The notes under the pieces: generated by a model
Seen by the model: the letters and a program-made list of their open reading frames with translations, nothing else
What the model was told of the DNA's origin: nothing
Databases searched by the model: none
Translations under genes and position numbers: made by a program
NCBI GenBank assembly: GCA_003231645.1
Contig: QIIW01000109.1
Span: 1-41,478, forward strand
Reading direction: 5' to 3'
Length of the DNA stretch: 41,478 bases
DNA from: Acidimicrobiia bacterium
GTDB lineage: Bacteria > Actinomycetota > Acidimicrobiia > Acidimicrobiales > Aldehydirespiratoraceae
Shown: piece by piece, positions 7,779-15,288 of the stretch
Numbering within the stretch: position 1 is the stretch's first letter
How the letters are laid out: the number at the start of each line of letters is the position of its first letter

Positions 7779-8669
7779 ATGAACGGCACCTCTACGGGCG
7801 CAGCGGTTGACGAGGTGCCGATGGCCCCCCTCGACTGGGGACTGCTCCTGGGCACGGCGGGGATATGGGGAGCGTCGTTTCTGTTCATGGCGATCGGGCT
7901 CGACGCCTTCTCTCCGGGCATTGTGACTTTCCTCAGAATTGCGTTCGGCGCGGCAACCGTGGCCGTCCTGCCGGGATCGCGCCGGAGCGTCGAGCGAGCC
8001 GATCTCGGTCCCATTGCCGTTCTCGGGTTCACATGGATGGCGTTCCCGCTCACGTTGTTTCCCATCGCCGAGCAGTGGATCGAGTCGTCGATGGCCGGGA
8101 TGCTCAACAGTGCGATGCCGCTCATGACGGTGCTCATCTCGTGGCTGCTCTTCTCGGTGAGTACCGGCCCTCGCCGCCTGTTCGGGGTGGGTGTCGGGAT
8201 GATCGGAATTCTCCTGATCGGGATTCCGGAATCGACCGGGGCCGGCACCAACGCGGTCGGTGTGATTCTCGTGATTCTCGCGGTGTCGTCCTACGGCGTG
8301 GCGGTCAACCTCGCCGGACCGCTTCAGCACCGCTACGGCTCCCTGCCGGTCGTTTCACGGGCGTTGGGATTCGCGACCGTCATGTCGTTGCCGTATGCGC
8401 TCGTCGGGCTGCCCTCTTCGCGCTTCGCGTGGGGTCCGCTGGTCGCGATCGTCGCTCTTGGTGCCGGTGGCACGGGTATCGCGTTCGCGATGGCGGCCAC
8501 CCTCACCGGGCGGATCGGGCCGGTGCGCACGTCGGTGATCACCTATGCGATGCCGGCGGTGTCGATCGCTCTCGGGGTGCTGTTTCACAGCGAGACGGTG
8601 ACCTGGACCGCGCTCGCCGGCACGGCGATCGTTCTGGTGGGGGCCTGGCTGTCGAGTCGCAGATACTGA
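7779..8669 (+). CDS. EamA-family (DMT) transporter
   Basis: 296-aa drug/metabolite transporter with ten predicted membrane helices and two EamA repeats. Helix 1 contains LLLGTAGIWGASFLFM and the fourth helix region has the usual SSMAGMLNSAMPLMTVLISW. The second repeat runs from about residue 140 and ends with TWTALAGTAIVLVGAWLSSR. An in-frame ATG at 7731 would add 16 residues that do not look like family sequence, whereas 7779 has a TAGCGT box 7 nt upstream and fits a leaderless start. Convergent with the acyl-CoA ligase gene 22 bp away. Substrate unknown. Confidence 0.85.
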   Translation: MNGTSTGAAVDEVPMAPLDWGLLLGTAGIWGASFLFMAIGLDAFSPGIVTFLRIAFGAATVAVLPGSRRSVERADLGPIAVLGFTWMAFPLTLFPIAEQWIESSMAGMLNSAMPLMTVLISWLLFSVSTGPRRLFGVGVGMIGILLIGIPESTGAGTNAVGVILVILAVSSYGVAVNLAGPLQHRYGSLPVVSRALGFATVMSLPYALVGLPSSRFAWGPLVAIVALGAGGTGIAFAMAATLTGRIGPVRTSVITYAMPAVSIALGVLFHSETVTWTALAGTAIVLVGAWLSSRRY

Positions 8670-8691
8670 CACCGCGGCCGGACGGGTCGTG

Positions 8692-10239
8692 CTATTGCTG
8701 TTCGGTCGACAGGAACTGGTCGCGCAGGATCCGCTTGAGGATCTTGCCGGTCGGGTTGCGGGGGATCGTGTCGGTGAACACGACCTCCTCGGGCTGCTTG
8801 AACCGAGCGAGCTTGCCGTCGCACCAGTCGAGGATCTGCTGGGCGGTGAGTTCGGGATCCTTTCTGACCACGATTACCAGCGGCGTCTCGCCCCACTTCT
8901 GTGACGGCTTTCCGATCACCGCCACATCGGCCACGCCGTCGAGGCCGTGGATGACATTCTCGATCTCGGCGGGATAGACGTTTTCGCTGCCCGAGATGAT
9001 CATGTCCTTGACGCGGTCCCGGATGAAGACGAAGCCCTCGGCGTCCATCACCGCGATGTCGCCGCTCTTGAGCCATCCGTCAACCAGAGCCTCGGCGGTG
9101 GCTTCGGGCTGGTTCCAGTAGCCGACCATGACGTGGGGGCCGCGGATCAGAATCTCGCCCGGCACACCCGCACCCGCCTCGTTGCCGTCTTCGTCGACGA
9201 TCTTCACATCGGTGTGGAAGAACGCCTTGCCGGTGGAGCCGGCCCGGCTGATGGCCTCGTCCGGAGAGATCAGGCAGGCCGGCCCGGCGGTCTCGGTGAG
9301 GCCGTAGACCTGATGTATCTCGATTCCCATTTCGGCGTAGGTCTCGATCAACGCCACCGGCACCGGCGCCGCACCGCTCATCACCCAGCGCAGGTTGGAG
9401 ACGTCGTGAGCCTCGGCGTCGTAGGTGAGAAGCATGAAATTGAGCATCGCCGGCACCGCGAGCGTGACGTTGATCTTCTCGTCGCGCAGGACCTCCCAGA
9501 TCCTGGTGGGGTCGAACTCGCGCATGATGACCGCGGTGCCGCCCCTGTGGAAGATGCCGAGCAGTGGGTTGAGAGCACCGACGTGAAACAGAGGAAGGCT
9601 GATCAGATAGCGGTCGGCGAATCGGAGGTCGGCGGTGGCGTTGACGGTGAGCACCGACCAGATGACGGTGTCGTGACTGTGCATCACGCCCTTGGGCAGG
9701 CCGGTGGTCCCCGAGGTGTACATGACGAACATGAGGTCGCTGCCGGAGGCCGCGCACTCGGGTTCGTCGGTGGATGCCCGGCCCAGCACGTCGTCGTAGC
9801 CGACCGCGAAGTCCGGCCTGTCGGCCACGTCGCCGACGTGGATCCAACGGGTGATCCGGGTTCCGTCACTTCCGCGGGAATGGAGTTCGCGCACGACGTC
9901 GGTGAACTCCGAATCGAAGACGATGGACTGGGCACCGCTGTCGGTGAGGATGAACGAGAGCTCATCGGCGACCAGGCGCCAGTTGAGGGCCACGATCACA
10001 CCGCCGATCTTGGCGGTGCCCAGGAACGTTTCGACAAGTTCCGGGCCGTTCATGAGCAGCGTGGCCACGCGGTCACCCTTGACGATCCCGGCCCCGGTGA
10101 GACCGTTGGCGAGCCGGTTGCATCTGGCGTTGAGTTCGGGGTAGGTGAAGCGGCGCCCGCTCGCCACGTCGACCAACGCCGTCATCCGCGGGTTGAGCAG
10201 CGCCCGTTTGGTCATGAACAGGCCCACGTTGTTCTTCAT
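8692..10239 (-). CDS. Acyl-CoA synthetase (AMP-forming, class I adenylate-forming)
   Basis: 515-aa ligase activating a carboxylic acid to its CoA thioester through an acyl-AMP. Motifs in order: MYTSGTTGLPKG (AMP/P-loop, about residues 173-184), VYGLTETAG, DGWLKSGDIA, DRVKDMIISGSENVYP (hinge) and NPTGKILKR with the catalytic C-terminal lysine. The reading frame stays open to a GTG at 10359, but ATG 10239 is preferred: AAGGAG (10246-10251, minus strand) precedes it by 6 nt, the protein then has family length, and the longer version would cover the palindromic operator. It is divergent from the selenoprotein gene and may share its control region. Likely a medium- or long-chain or unusual acid; specificity unknown. 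Confidence 0.92.
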   Translation of the reverse strand: MKNNVGLFMTKRALLNPRMTALVDVASGRRFTYPELNARCNRLANGLTGAGIVKGDRVATLLMNGPELVETFLGTAKIGGVIVALNWRLVADELSFILTDSGAQSIVFDSEFTDVVRELHSRGSDGTRITRWIHVGDVADRPDFAVGYDDVLGRASTDEPECAASGSDLMFVMYTSGTTGLPKGVMHSHDTVIWSVLTVNATADLRFADRYLISLPLFHVGALNPLLGIFHRGGTAVIMREFDPTRIWEVLRDEKINVTLAVPAMLNFMLLTYDAEAHDVSNLRWVMSGAAPVPVALIETYAEMGIEIHQVYGLTETAGPACLISPDEAISRAGSTGKAFFHTDVKIVDEDGNEAGAGVPGEILIRGPHVMVGYWNQPEATAEALVDGWLKSGDIAVMDAEGFVFIRDRVKDMIISGSENVYPAEIENVIHGLDGVADVAVIGKPSQKWGETPLVIVVRKDPELTAQQILDWCDGKLARFKQPEEVVFTDTIPRNPTGKILKRILRDQFLSTEQQ

Positions 10240-10350
10240 CTTCCACTCCTTGGCGGCACGGTATCGGTCGACATTCGGTCGAGCCCCGTCGGCGGCACGA
10301 CCAAAGGTCGCATCGTAGGCCCTGCCGTGGGACCGCGAGGGATCGACCGG

Positions 10351-10380
10351 TTGTGTCACACAGTGTGACAGTTGTAGGTT
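10351..10380 (+). promoter_or_regulatory. Promoter of the selenoprotein-tetR unit (TTGTGT-N18-TAGGTT)
   Basis: A -35-like TTGTGT (10351-10356) and a -10 TAGGTT (10375-10380) are 18 nt apart. The transcript would begin about 20 nt before the ATG at 10409, which has an AGGGGG ribosome binding site at about 10399-10404. A perfect palindrome fills the spacer. Confidence 0.5.
10354..10370. promoter_or_regulatory. Perfect 17-bp palindrome, likely TetR operator
   Basis: TGTCACACAGTGTGACA: two 8-bp arms around one central base. It overlaps the -35 box and fills part of the spacer of the plus-strand promoter, the classic place for repression by occlusion. It is 115 bp upstream of the acyl-CoA ligase start on the other strand. 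The TetR gene two positions downstream is the natural candidate ligand, giving autorepression of the selenoprotein-tetR-SRPBCC unit. Binding is inferred. Confidence 0.65.
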
Positions 10381-10408
10381 GCCGAGAGGCTCGAAACCAG
10401 GGGGACCA

Positions 10409-11563
10409 ATGTCCGGTGATCAGGTGATGCGCGACTACGCGGCGGACCTTCCGGTGCCCGAATTCGAAGAAACCGCGTTCACGACACCCCCGCCGTTGTC
10501 GGAGTGCAGGGTGGCAATCGTCACCTCGGCCGCTCTCCACCGTGCCGGTGAGGATGGCTTCACCCAAGGTGACACCGGCTACCGCTCGTTCCCTACCGAT
10601 GCCCGCGATCTGATGATGGGCCACTGGAGCCCCAACTTCGACCGGTCGGGATTCGCGATGGACCTCGATGTCGTCTACCCGATCGACCGACTCCTCGAAC
10701 TCGAGGAGCGGGGTGTGATCGGCAGTGTGGCGTCGCGGCACCTGTCGTTCGCGGGCAACCAGCCCGACGACGTGGCAACCATTCGCTTCGACTCGGGGCC
10801 GGCCGCCGCGCAGGAGCTGAAAGCCGACGGGGTCGACGTTGTCCTGTTCACGCCGGTTTGACCTCTGTGCACGCGTACCGTGAGTACGCTCGCCCACGTC
10901 TTCGAGGTCCGGGGCCTCGCCACCATCGTTCTCGCGTCGATCCGGCCCGTCGTCGAGAAGATGCATCCACCGCGGGCGCTCTACTGCGAGTTTCCGCTCG
11001 GTCGACCATTGGGCCGTCCCGGCGATGCCGACTTTCAACACGACGTTCTGTCCCGGGCGTTCACCCTGCTCGATGCCGGGTCGGGTCCGGTGCTGGTCGA
11101 CCATCCCGAGGTGATCGAGGAAGCTTCCGAAGCTCTGGCCTGCACCATGCCCGCCCGCTTCGACCCGTCGCTTCCAGCGTGTGTCGACGAGGCCAACGGG
11201 ATCAGGCGGGCCTACGACCGTGAGGTCGCGGCACGCGGTGTCACCTCGGTCGGCCGCGTGGTCGATGCCGACGATGTGCCGGCGGCGCTGGCTGTGCTCC
11301 AACGGATCGCCGACGGCGCCGACTGGAAGTCGGTCGATATCCCTGGTGGTAACACGATCGCCCTGGTGCACGACATCCGCACCTACTACGAAGAGGCCGC
11401 TCTCCAACTCGCCGACGGGCCGGCTCCCGGTGGGCGGGCCGCCGAGATCTGGTTCTACGAGCAGACCGAGGCCGGCCGAACCGTGATGGCGGCACGAAAG
11501 GCCATCCAGGACGCTGCGGGTCCGTTCCCGGTCTGGTTCTACATGGCCCCCGGGCACCGATGA
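10409..11563 (+). CDS. PrdB/GrdB-like selenoprotein with in-frame UGA (Sec151)
   Basis: Reads as one 384-aa protein if the TGA at 10859-10861 is selenocysteine. The same frame continues without another stop to 11563, and both sides match the reductase selenoprotein B family (PF07355: GrdB of glycine/betaine/sarcosine reductase, PrdB of D-proline reductase). Upstream: VAIVTSAALHRAGEDGF and LDVVYPIDRLLELEERGVIG; directly before the site GVDVVLFTPV; the redox motif is U151-P-L-C154 (UxxC, as in GrdB/PrdB); downstream GLATIVLASIRPVVEKMHPP. A roughly 140-residue C-terminal extension (to FPVWFYMAPGHR) is not in classical PrdB. A hairpin with its loop 21-25 nt from the UGA serves as SECIS. Start ATG 10409 has AGGGGG upstream. 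The stop overlaps tetR (ATGA). No GrdA/GrdC/PrdA partner is in the window, so this is probably a stand-alone, uncharacterised reductase or thiol-redox enzyme. Confidence 0.88.
10859..10889 (+). promoter_or_regulatory. Sec UGA codon and bacterial SECIS-like hairpin
   Basis: After the TGA (10859-10861) the sequence GCGTAC (10873-10878) pairs perfectly with GTACGC (10884-10889), enclosing the 5-nt loop CGTGA. Counting U of UGA as 1, the loop occupies positions 21-25 with G-U at 22-23; in E. coli fdhF mRNA the SelB-binding loop is at about 21-26 with conserved G-U. A few weaker pairs below the stem (GTG with CAC) may extend it. Recoding to Sec by SelB is inferred. Confidence 0.72.
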
Positions 11564-12210
11564 CCGTCGCGTCGGCCGCCGACGCGGGCGCCGACGAAGA
11601 GCGGCTCGTCCCCACGGTCGACGGACGGCGTGCCCGCCGAGACGCCAACCGCGAGAAAGTTGTCGACGCGATGCTCGACCTCTACCGCGAGGGCGAGCTG
11701 GCTCCGTCGATCTCACGTGTGGCCGACCGCTCGGGGGTGTCACATCGCAGCGTGTTCAGATACTTCGAGGACCTCGACCAACTCTGCCGGGTGGCCATCG
11801 AACGACATGCCGCGTCGGTGGCCCACCTGGTCGAGATCGACGAGCTGGGGCATGGAACACTTCGCGAACGCATAGGGGCGCTGATCAGATGCCGTATCGA
11901 GCTCTACGAGACCGTCGCGCCCGTCGTACGGGTCACCCGGATGAGAGCCCCGCTGCAACCGGTGCTCGACGAGAGATTGGTGGCCGACCGCCGCCGACTC
12001 GACCGGCAGGTCGCGAAACAGTTCGCTCAGGAGATCGACGCGCTCCCCGCTGATGAGCGAATGGCGGTGTCACGGGCCGTGCAGGTGATGTGTTCGCTCG
12101 ACTCGATGGAGTTGATGCGCCACTCCCAGGGGCTCTCCCGGTCGGAGACCGTCGCCGCCATCACCACGGCGTTGTCGAGGATTCTGGGTACCGATCGGAA
12201 TCGAATGTGA
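11560..12210 (+). CDS. TetR-family transcriptional regulator
   Basis: 216-aa repressor-type protein. The N-terminal HTH spans about residues 30-78: NREKVVDAMLDLYREGELAPSISRVADRSGVSHRSVFRYFEDLDQL, of which the recognition helix is SGVSHRSVFRYF. The C-terminal helical domain would bind the ligand. It starts at ATG 11560, overlapping the stop of the selenoprotein gene (ATGA), and its own stop overlaps the next gene (GTGA), so it is translated within that operon. The perfect palindrome at 10354-10370 in the operon promoter is its probable operator. The ligand might be an acyl-CoA or the selenoprotein substrate; unknown. Confidence 0.88.
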   Translation: MTVASAADAGADEERLVPTVDGRRARRDANREKVVDAMLDLYREGELAPSISRVADRSGVSHRSVFRYFEDLDQLCRVAIERHAASVAHLVEIDELGHGTLRERIGALIRCRIELYETVAPVVRVTRMRAPLQPVLDERLVADRRRLDRQVAKQFAQEIDALPADERMAVSRAVQVMCSLDSMELMRHSQGLSRSETVAAITTALSRILGTDRNRM

Positions 12211-12644
12211 CCACCACGTCGCAGTCCCGTCGGGTGGCGGCCTCCCCGGAGAGGGTCTGGGCGGTGCTTTCGGCGTTCGACCGGATCTGCGAGTGGGCCC
12301 CGGCGGTCGATCACAGCAGCTACCTCACCTCACGGACCAAGGGGGTCGGCACATCCCGGCGGGTCCAGGTGGGTCGATCCGCTCTCGTCGAAACGGTGAT
12401 CTCCTGGGACGAGGGCCGGTCGCTCTCCTACCGAATCGAGGGTCTGCCACCGGTGGTCGAACTGGCGGAGAACACCTGGGATCTCGTCCCCGACGGCGAT
12501 GGCACCCTGGTGTCGCTCACCGTCAACATCATCCCGGGACGTCGACCTCCCGCCAGGCTCGCGGCCGTGGCCGTGGTCCGCCGATTCGTATCCGCCAACT
12601 CCGGGATGCTCAACGGCCTCGCCGACGCCGTTGAGAAAAGCTGA
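12207..12644 (+). CDS. SRPBCC-family (polyketide cyclase-like) protein
   Basis: 145-aa START/Bet v1-type lipid-binding fold. It begins with TTTSQSRRVAASPERVWAVLSAFDRICEWAPAV as key N-terminal helix-grip sequence (R, V, W pattern), followed by beta strands with VETVISWDEGRSLSYRIEG and TWDLVPDGDGTLVSLTV and the long C-terminal helix. The GTG at 12207 overlaps the tetR stop (GTGA) and is preferred over an upstream in-frame ATG at 12090 that would lie inside tetR. It may bind a hydrophobic ligand related to the neighbouring acyl-CoA enzymes. Specific function unknown. Confidence 0.8.
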   Translation: MTTTSQSRRVAASPERVWAVLSAFDRICEWAPAVDHSSYLTSRTKGVGTSRRVQVGRSALVETVISWDEGRSLSYRIEGLPPVVELAENTWDLVPDGDGTLVSLTVNIIPGRRPPARLAAVAVVRRFVSANSGMLNGLADAVEKS

Positions 12645-12667
12645 CCCGGGCGACCGCAGGAGAAATC

Positions 12668-15232
12668 ATGTCATCCGAATCTTCCGGCTCCCGCCCCGAC
12701 ATCATTGTCATCCTCACCGACGAGGAACGGGCCGCCCCGAGCTACGAGAACCCGGAGATCTCGTCCTGGCGCCGCGACAACCTCAGCGGTCACCGGTGGT
12801 TCACCGACCATGGAGTCGACTTTCGCCGCCACTACGTGGCTTCCTTGGCGTGTGTCCCCAGCAGGCCGTGTCTGCTCACCGGGCACTATCCCGACGTTCA
12901 CGGGGTCACCCAGACCGATGGACTCGCCAAGACGGCCGCCGACTCCCGGATGCGGTGGCTCCGTCCGGGCGAGGTGCCGACCATGGGTCACTGGTTCCGG
13001 GCCGCGGGCTACGACACGCACTACGACGGCAAGTGGCACGTCAGCCATGCCGACCTCATGGTCGATGGCCGCCCGTTGGCCACCAACACCGCCACCGGGG
13101 GGGTGATTGGATCGGCGGTTCAGGCTTATCTCGACGCCGACCCGCTCGACGAGTTCGGGTTCAGCGGCTGGGTCGGGCCCGAACCCCACGGGGCATGGCT
13201 GGGCAATTCCGGGTACGTGCGAGATCCACTCACCGCCGACCGGGTGGTGGCCTGGCTGCGTGATCGCTACCGGCGACGAGCCGCGGGTGACGTCGAGGCC
13301 GAGAAGCCGTTCCTTCTGGTTTGTTCCTTCGTCAACCCCCACGACATCGTGTTGTGGCCGCTGTTCGTGCGTCGCGGCCAGTCGCTGACTCCCTCGCTGG
13401 CCCCACCGCCTGTGATCCCGGCATCACCGACCGATTCAGAGGATCTCAGCACCAAGCCGGCGGCGCAGATCGCGTACCGCGACGCCTACTACAGCGGCTA
13501 CGGGCCGGCGCCACTCATCCGCCGGGCCTACGAGAAGAACCTCGGTGACTACCGCAGGCTCTACTACCGGCTTCACCACGATGTCGACGGGCCGATCGAT
13601 CGGGTTCGCAGGGCCGTCACCGAGGCCGGCAGCGACGACGCGGTGCTGGTGCTCAGCTCCGACCACGGCGACATGCTCGGCTCCCACGGCGGGCTGCACC
13701 AGAAGTGGTATCAGGTCTACGACGAATCGACCCGTGTCCCGTTCCGCATCGCCCGTATCGGTCCGCAGGCCACCGAGGCGGTGGCCGTGCAGGATCTTCC
13801 GACCAGCCACGTCGACCTGCTCCCGACGTTGCTCGGATTCGCGGGGGTCGATCGCGGCGTTCTGGTTGCCGACCTGGTCCGAACCCACACTGAGGTCCAT
13901 CCGCTGCCCGGGCGCGACCTGAGTGCCATGATCGCTGATCCGTCCTCGGCCCCCGACCCCGAGCCGGTCTACATCATCACCCGCGACAACATGCTCGAGG
14001 GTGACGGTACCGCCAACCCGATCATGCGTGGCCGGGGCCGAACCGAGGCGCCGTTCCCCCTGCAGATCAAGGTGCTGCCCCACGCCGCCACCAACGTCGA
14101 GGCCATCGTGTCGGTGGTGTCGAAGACGGTCGATCCCGACGGCCACACCTGGAAGCTGGCCCGTACGTTCGACGATCCCTCGACCTGGACCGAGCCCGGC
14201 GAGCGCACGTTGTCGGCCCGGGCCCGCGGCGGTCACGTCTATCGAACCGAGCCGATCCCCGATCAGTGGGAGCTCTACGACCTCACCGCCGACCCGCTCG
14301 AGGCGGTCAATCGCTGCGACGACCCTGAGGCCGCTGCGGTTCGTGTCGATATGCAAGGCGAACTCGATCGAGTACGGGCCGAGACGGTACCGCCCCGCAA
14401 CCGGCCGTGGCCGTACGCGACCCGTCCCGAGTCGTCACGGGCCAAGGCTGTGTCGCCGGGCCGTCCGGCGCGGGCATTGCGGCGTCTCCTGCAGCGGCTG
14501 GGTCTGCACCCCGATGACCTGGATGCCACCGAAATCGACCTGGCCGGGCATCGGGCGGTCATCGTTGCCACCAACCACGGCACGCTCGAGATCGCCAGGC
14601 CCACCGGTGTCTTCGGGTCCGAACTCACTGCGCCCTACTACGCATTTCTTGACGCCGGCATGGACGTCGATGTCGCCTCGCCGCTCGGCGGCGAAGTCCC
14701 GTTCGACCCGTTGAGCCTCAAGCCGCTGATCCGGACTGCCCACGACGACCGGTTCCTCGCCGACGAGCAGGCCAAGCACAAGGTCACCAACTCGTCGGCC
14801 ATCGGCGATCTCGACATGTCCGTCTACGACATCGTGTTCTTTGCGGGTGGCTGGGGCGCGGCGTTCGATCTCGGCACATCCGACGTGGTCGGGAAGCAGG
14901 TCACGGCGGCCGCCGCCGCCGGGGCCGTTCTGGGTGGGGTGTGCCACGGGCCGCTGGGGCTGCTCAAGGGCCGCAGCGCCGACGGTGAGCCTCTGGTCAA
15001 GGGCCGCCGGGTCACTGCGGTTACCGACAAGCAGGTTCACGAACTCGGCATCTCGTCCACGCCCCAACATCCGGAGACCGAGCTGCGCAGGGCCGGTGCG
15101 GTGTTCGAGTCGGAGACCAGGTGGCGTGATTTCCTGGCCAACCATGTGGTGGTCGACGGGATGGTGGCCCGCAAGATGATGGAACGGGTGCTCGACAAGG
15201 AGCGGGCGCGCTCAGAAACCGGAGGAGCCTGA
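12668..15232 (+). CDS. Sulfatase fused to a DJ-1/PfpI domain
   Basis: 854-aa two-domain protein in one uninterrupted frame. Residues about 8-590: alkaline-phosphatase-superfamily sulfatase, with IIVILTDEE (metal Asp18), the formylglycine motif C62-V-P-S-R66 (SLACVPSRPCLLTGHYP) and LSSDHGDMLGSHG plus HQKWYQVYDES as later metal and sulfate ligands, closest in pattern to choline-sulfatase-like enzymes. Residues about 620-845: DJ-1/PfpI class I glutamine-amidotransferase-like domain, with SELTAPYYAF (conserved Glu) and the nucleophile elbow GGVCHG, Cys759-His760. AGGAGA lies before ATG 12668. No signal peptide, so it should act in the cytosol on an imported sulfate ester. The fusion is unusual; both active sites look intact. 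Confidence 0.85.
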   Translation: MSSESSGSRPDIIVILTDEERAAPSYENPEISSWRRDNLSGHRWFTDHGVDFRRHYVASLACVPSRPCLLTGHYPDVHGVTQTDGLAKTAADSRMRWLRPGEVPTMGHWFRAAGYDTHYDGKWHVSHADLMVDGRPLATNTATGGVIGSAVQAYLDADPLDEFGFSGWVGPEPHGAWLGNSGYVRDPLTADRVVAWLRDRYRRRAAGDVEAEKPFLLVCSFVNPHDIVLWPLFVRRGQSLTPSLAPPPVIPASPTDSEDLSTKPAAQIAYRDAYYSGYGPAPLIRRAYEKNLGDYRRLYYRLHHDVDGPIDRVRRAVTEAGSDDAVLVLSSDHGDMLGSHGGLHQKWYQVYDESTRVPFRIARIGPQATEAVAVQDLPTSHVDLLPTLLGFAGVDRGVLVADLVRTHTEVHPLPGRDLSAMIADPSSAPDPEPVYIITRDNMLEGDGTANPIMRGRGRTEAPFPLQIKVLPHAATNVEAIVSVVSKTVDPDGHTWKLARTFDDPSTWTEPGERTLSARARGGHVYRTEPIPDQWELYDLTADPLEAVNRCDDPEAAAVRVDMQGELDRVRAETVPPRNRPWPYATRPESSRAKAVSPGRPARALRRLLQRLGLHPDDLDATEIDLAGHRAVIVATNHGTLEIARPTGVFGSELTAPYYAFLDAGMDVDVASPLGGEVPFDPLSLKPLIRTAHDDRFLADEQAKHKVTNSSAIGDLDMSVYDIVFFAGGWGAAFDLGTSDVVGKQVTAAAAAGAVLGGVCHGPLGLLKGRSADGEPLVKGRRVTAVTDKQVHELGISSTPQHPETELRRAGAVFESETRWRDFLANHVVVDGMVARKMMERVLDKERARSETGGA

Positions 15233-15288
15233 CGTGCAGATCGTGGTCGGTGACGATCTCACGAGCGACACCGCCTGATGGTTCGCTG

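Noticed and set aside
10240..10359. 40-residue N-terminal extension of the acyl-CoA ligase from GTG 10359
   Set aside because: It overlaps the palindromic operator, has no family similarity, and ATG 10239 has a strong AAGGAG ribosome binding site.
10881..10897. Repeated 11-mer TACGCTCGCCC seen also near 17223 and 22495
   Set aside because: Three scattered copies in unrelated coding contexts; consistent with codon and GC bias.
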